From Phycisphaeraceae bacterium (GTDB lineage Bacteria > Planctomycetota > Phycisphaerae > Phycisphaerales > Phycisphaeraceae), in assembly GCA_029260595.1 (NCBI GenBank), contig JAJDCY010000010.1, forward strand, positions 421,675-485,674: DNA of 64,000 bases, in the 5' to 3' direction. The position numbers were made by a program, and so were the translations under genes. Shown in pieces: positions 61,179 through 64,000 of this stretch. Below the pieces are notes generated by a model. It had not been told where the DNA came from. It saw nothing but the letters and a program-made list of their open reading frames with translations, and ran no database searches. Positions within the stretch are counted from its first letter, which is position 1, and the number at the start of each line of letters is the position of its first letter.

Positions 61179-62090
61179 ATGCTCCGAAGCACGCGATCGT
61201 TGATGGCTCGTTTCGCTCAAGCATGCCTTGTACTTACCCTGTTCGTCTCAGCACCCGCGTTCGCCCAGGCGCTGGACCCGCTCACCGATGCCTACACAGC
61301 GATCATAGGGCAGGGCCGCCTGTGGGATAAGGGATTCCCGAACTTCAACGACCATACCATCGATGGGGCGACATCCGCTTCCGGTGAAAGCATAAGCAAC
61401 GGCGGTATGTTCGAGGGGGAAGGTTTCGCCGACTTCGGGATACTCAAGGCCAAAGCAAAGATCTCAGGGCCTCAAGGCGGCTATTCCCGGGTGTCATCCC
61501 GTTTCAACGATATATTCACGATCACTAACCCGGCTGTTACACCCGGTACCGCCGGCACGATGCGGATGGGATTCCATGTCGAAGGCCACTCGAACGCGAC
61601 CTACGTCCCCAACGTCCCCATCGACCCTGGCTTTATGATCGGCAGCGTCTCGTTTTTCGCCTTCTCGGCTCTGGACGACGATTCGAGCATCACGCACAAC
61701 GACAATCTCAGGCTTCAATACGATGGGTCCTTCCTCGCCGGTGACAAGGTTGCCGCAGCTCCGTTCCCGCTCATCGCGTTGTCGTTCGATGTCCCGTTTG
61801 TCTACGGCGATCCGGTTGCCGTTCAGGTGAGCCTGTACGCGCGCGCCGAGGGGAATCCGTTCAGCGGCAGCAAACCGATTGATTCAGTCGAGGTGAATTT
61901 CTTTAATACAGCTCAACTTGTCGGCGTCGTGCTCGACGATGTGCCCAACGTGGCCATCGCGGGGCAGTCCGGCTTTGACTACGCAAGTCTCGTCGCCGAG
62001 ACGCTCCCCGCCGTGCCCGAACCGTCCTCCCTCGCGCTGTTGGCCGTCGGACTCACCCTGGCTGCCCGGCGTCGTCGGTCAGGTTCTTGA
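61179..62090 (+). CDS. Secreted PEP-CTERM protein of unknown function
   Basis: This 303-residue protein begins at ATG 61179 with AAAGGA upstream (a TTG directly before it is also possible). The signal peptide ends near FVSAPAFAQA. The mature part is strand-rich, with AFSALDDDSSITHNDNLRLQ and PVAVQVSLYARAEG, ending in VPEPSSLALLAVGLTLAARR, a canonical PEP-CTERM. The fold could be a simple beta sandwich; I know no closer family. It is paired with the PEP-CTERM gene upstream, and the carboxyltransferase gene converges from the other side with 16 bases between stops. Confidence 0.8.
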   Translation: MLRSTRSLMARFAQACLVLTLFVSAPAFAQALDPLTDAYTAIIGQGRLWDKGFPNFNDHTIDGATSASGESISNGGMFEGEGFADFGILKAKAKISGPQGGYSRVSSRFNDIFTITNPAVTPGTAGTMRMGFHVEGHSNATYVPNVPIDPGFMIGSVSFFAFSALDDDSSITHNDNLRLQYDGSFLAGDKVAAAPFPLIALSFDVPFVYGDPVAVQVSLYARAEGNPFSGSKPIDSVEVNFFNTAQLVGVVLDDVPNVAIAGQSGFDYASLVAETLPAVPEPSSLALLAVGLTLAARRRRSGS

Positions 62091-62106
62091 TCCGCCGTCG
62101 CCCGAT

Positions 62107-63681
62107 TCACGCCGTAGCGGGCGCGAGGCTCTGTTGACGCTGCGTCAGGAACTGCTTCGCCGGCATCGGGAATAGGATTAGCAGCAGCAGGTCGCGGTGG
62201 GATTGGATCAGGTCGGCGTTGTCTTTGTAGATTGCTTGCAGGTCGGTGTCTTGGACGTAGTCGGCCGGGCGCTGCGTGGCCGGTTGCTCGCCGCGCGAGA
62301 CGGTCTCGAGCACATCGGGGTCGGGCGGGCCGGGCAGCCGCCCATACTTGCCCATCAACAGGTCGCGAAACGGCTCAGAGACAAAGCTGTAAGGCTTGCC
62401 CTGGATCACATTGAACGCGGCCTGCGTGCCGACGATCTGACTGGTCGGCGTCACCAGCGGGACGTAGCCGGCGGCTTTGCGGACGCGCGGGACCTCTTCG
62501 AGGATCTTGGGCAGTTGCTCGAGCTTGCCCTGTTCTTTTAGCTGGTTGTGCAGGTTCGACAGCATCCCGCCGGGGACCTGGGCGTCGAGCTGGGCGCGGT
62601 CGATTTTGGGGTAACCCTGCGGAACCAGGATCTGGTCTTCGATAATCGCGATCGCCTGGTCGAGTGATTCGCGGTCGCGTTTCTGGATCAGCTTGGCCGC
62701 CTGCTTGATGAGCGGGCGCATCTCGGCTGTCGGTTCAGCCGGCCAGGGGTTGCCCATGTGCTCGGGGTCTTTGTCGATGTCGGCCAACTCGCCGCGTGCC
62801 TTGCGAAGCGCCGCATCGATCTTGGGCACCAGCGACAGGTCGGCGTTGATCGGGATATCCAACTCGCGTGCGAAATACGCCAGCAACTCGACCGGCGGTT
62901 GCGATGTCGCGCCCGCCATCGGCCCATAACACGTATCCAGGTGATCCACCCCCGTAAGCATCCCAACGATGTACGCCGTCACCGCCAAGCCGTTGGTGCA
63001 GTGCGAGTGCAGCGTCAGCTCGGTCGTCGGGAACTCTCTTTTCAGTGCTTCGATTAGTTCATTCGCATCAACGGGGTGCAGCAGCCCGGCCATGTCCTTG
63101 ATGGCCAGCGAGTCGGCGCCTGAGTCGATCGCGGCACGTGCGAACTCTAAAAAGTGGTTCAGATCGTGGACCGGACTGGTGGTGTACGACAGCGCGGCTT
63201 CCGCATGCCCGTTATAGGTCTTGGTCGCCATGATCGCGGTGATGAGGTTACGCGGATCGTTGAGCGCATCGAATACCCGCATTCGGGTTGAGCCGGACCG
63301 CACCGCGACCTTGAGGAACTCGACGACCACGTTGTCCGGGTAGGGCGTGTATCCGAACAGGTTCTGGCCCCTGCACAGCGAGCGGATCGTCACGCCCCCG
63401 TCGGCCGGGTCTCCCAGTGTCTCGCGGAACCGGTCCAGCCGATCAAACGGGTCATCGCCCGTGAACCGCAACGCCGAGTCCAGCGTCGCCCCGCCCCACA
63501 ACTCGAGGATCGAATACCCGCTGTCGCGGAGCATCGGCAGCACGGCCATACACTGGTCCGTGCTCATCCGCGTGGCCAGCAGCGACTGGTGCCCATCGCG
63601 GAGCGAGCAATCGATAAAGTCCACCCCGCGGGGGCGGTGCGGCGTCGCTGCCGGGGCGTTATGATCCTGAGCGGTTGTCAT
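62107..63681 (-). CDS. Carboxyltransferase subunit (PycB/OadA type) without biotin domain
   Basis: This 524-residue protein is a TIM-barrel carboxyltransferase with DFIDCSLRDGHQSLLATRM, ELWGGATLDSALRF, LAIKDMAGLLHPVDA (catalytic Lys) and LTLHSHCTNGLAV (metal His pair). The PYC/OADA conserved domain follows (PGGMLSNLHNQLKEQG, LVTPTSQIVGTQAAFNV). It moves CO2 between carboxybiotin and pyruvate/oxaloacetate. The C-terminus stops after the PYC/OADA domain, so the AMKM-type biotinyl domain must be a separate protein, not present in this window. ATG 63681 starts shortly before the homology. Whether it works as pyruvate carboxylase or as a sodium-pumping decarboxylase is open. Confidence 0.9.
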   Translation of the reverse strand: MTTAQDHNAPAATPHRPRGVDFIDCSLRDGHQSLLATRMSTDQCMAVLPMLRDSGYSILELWGGATLDSALRFTGDDPFDRLDRFRETLGDPADGGVTIRSLCRGQNLFGYTPYPDNVVVEFLKVAVRSGSTRMRVFDALNDPRNLITAIMATKTYNGHAEAALSYTTSPVHDLNHFLEFARAAIDSGADSLAIKDMAGLLHPVDANELIEALKREFPTTELTLHSHCTNGLAVTAYIVGMLTGVDHLDTCYGPMAGATSQPPVELLAYFARELDIPINADLSLVPKIDAALRKARGELADIDKDPEHMGNPWPAEPTAEMRPLIKQAAKLIQKRDRESLDQAIAIIEDQILVPQGYPKIDRAQLDAQVPGGMLSNLHNQLKEQGKLEQLPKILEEVPRVRKAAGYVPLVTPTSQIVGTQAAFNVIQGKPYSFVSEPFRDLLMGKYGRLPGPPDPDVLETVSRGEQPATQRPADYVQDTDLQAIYKDNADLIQSHRDLLLLILFPMPAKQFLTQRQQSLAPATA

Positions 63682-63793
63682 GGGGCGGCCTTGGTTAGTG
63701 GTCCGGTCGCCGGCTGCGTGGCCGGCGGGCCCGTGCGTCCCCGCAATGTACTTTCTGCGGGCATCGAGCGCAACCCGGATTGTTGGAGCAACA

Positions 63794-64000
63794 ATGATGG
63801 GCAACAGCTTACACAGGTGGCAGTGTATGGGTGGCTATCGAAGCGCGTTGATAGCCATGGCGATTTTGGCGAGTGCGATGGGCTCGGTGAGCCCCGTCCA
63901 TGCCGAACCGGAGGTTAATCTGGCTGGCGAAGTTCCGCGCATCACCGGCGACCCGTTCGACCAGGGCAGTTGGGTGTATCACGGATATGCGTCCGCCGCG
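63794..64000 (+). CDS. N-terminus of a secreted protein (partial, runs off the window)
   Basis: An open frame starts at ATG 63794, five bases after GGAG, and continues without a stop to base 64000 (69 codons). Residues about 15-36 form a signal peptide (ALIAMAILASAMGSVSPVHA). The mature start is EPEVNLAGEVPRITGDPF followed by DQGSWVYHGYASAA. The last part recalls the first strand of small outer-membrane barrels such as acyloxyacyl hydrolase (PagL-like) proteins, but too little is present to name it. It diverges from the carboxyltransferase gene with 112 bases between starts. Confidence 0.6.
   Translation, partial: MMGNSLHRWQCMGGYRSALIAMAILASAMGSVSPVHAEPEVNLAGEVPRITGDPFDQGSWVYHGYASAA

Overview
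The window is GC-rich, densely coded chromosomal DNA that most resembles a planctomycete, probably class Phycisphaerae. This is inferred from gene content: five secreted proteins with PEP-CTERM tails (one also carrying dockerin-type repeats), a very large two-partner-secretion exoprotein, an octahaem HAO-like cytochrome coupled to a Rieske/cytochrome b pair, a SET-domain protein, many GTG/TTG starts and weak ribosome binding sites. Core genes (rpsA, trmD, rplS, lysS, dnaE, gnd, hemC, ribF, ispH, folD, nadE) show this is chromosome, not plasmid or phage. I saw no rRNA, CRISPR array, insertion sequence or integrase.

Layout. 1-4.7 kb: tail of a large protein, a probable structured small RNA (632-760), a DUF5343-like gene in lower-GC surroundings, yajQ, a DUF58 protein, tRNA-Tyr and a membrane protein. 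4.8-8.1 kb: Rieske, b6-type cytochrome b and octaheme HAO-like cytochrome in one operon. 8.3-14.1 kb: two large surface proteins. 14.2-16.6 kb: rpsA and pgsA, closed by a strong bidirectional terminator. 16.6-20.5 kb: PEP-CTERM animal-type haem peroxidase and a GH16-like hydrolase. 20.5-21.7 kb: a 29-codon lysine-rich gene with its own promoter and terminator, next to a SET-domain gene. 21.8-28.7 kb: a primary-type sigma factor, GT9, ispH, a lipoprotein pair, folD, pncC and a CpsB-like phosphatase. 28.7-32.0 kb: an overlapping HlyD / zinc-ribbon (TackOD1-like) / GT2 operon that looks like an exopolysaccharide synthase-export unit. 32.3-35.0 kb: a large PEP-CTERM protein. 35.4-42.5 kb: trmD, rplS, lysS, a LolC/LolD-like ABC pair and gnd. 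42.5-52.6 kb: nadE, TPR and zinc-ribbon membrane proteins, nrnA, ribF, a hydroxyacid dehydrogenase, ferredoxin, a solitary DNA methyltransferase, a SCO protein and an acyltransferase. 52.6-64 kb: dnaE, a CDGSH protein, a dicarboxylate symporter, an NDUFA9-like protein, hemC, two small PEP-CTERM proteins, a carboxyltransferase and the start of a secreted protein cut by the window end.

Four places look least explained by known annotation. The first is the self-contained four-hairpin RNA at 632-760, whose -10/initiation region nearly matches that of rpsA. The second is the Rieske/b6/octahaem operon, where an HAO-like protein stands where cytochrome c1 would be. The third is the hidden lysine-rich microprotein gene beside a SET methyltransferase, in a genome that also puts lysine-rich tails on gnd and DnaE. 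The fourth is the HlyD/TackOD1-like/GT2 operon preceded by a perfect 9-bp inverted repeat.
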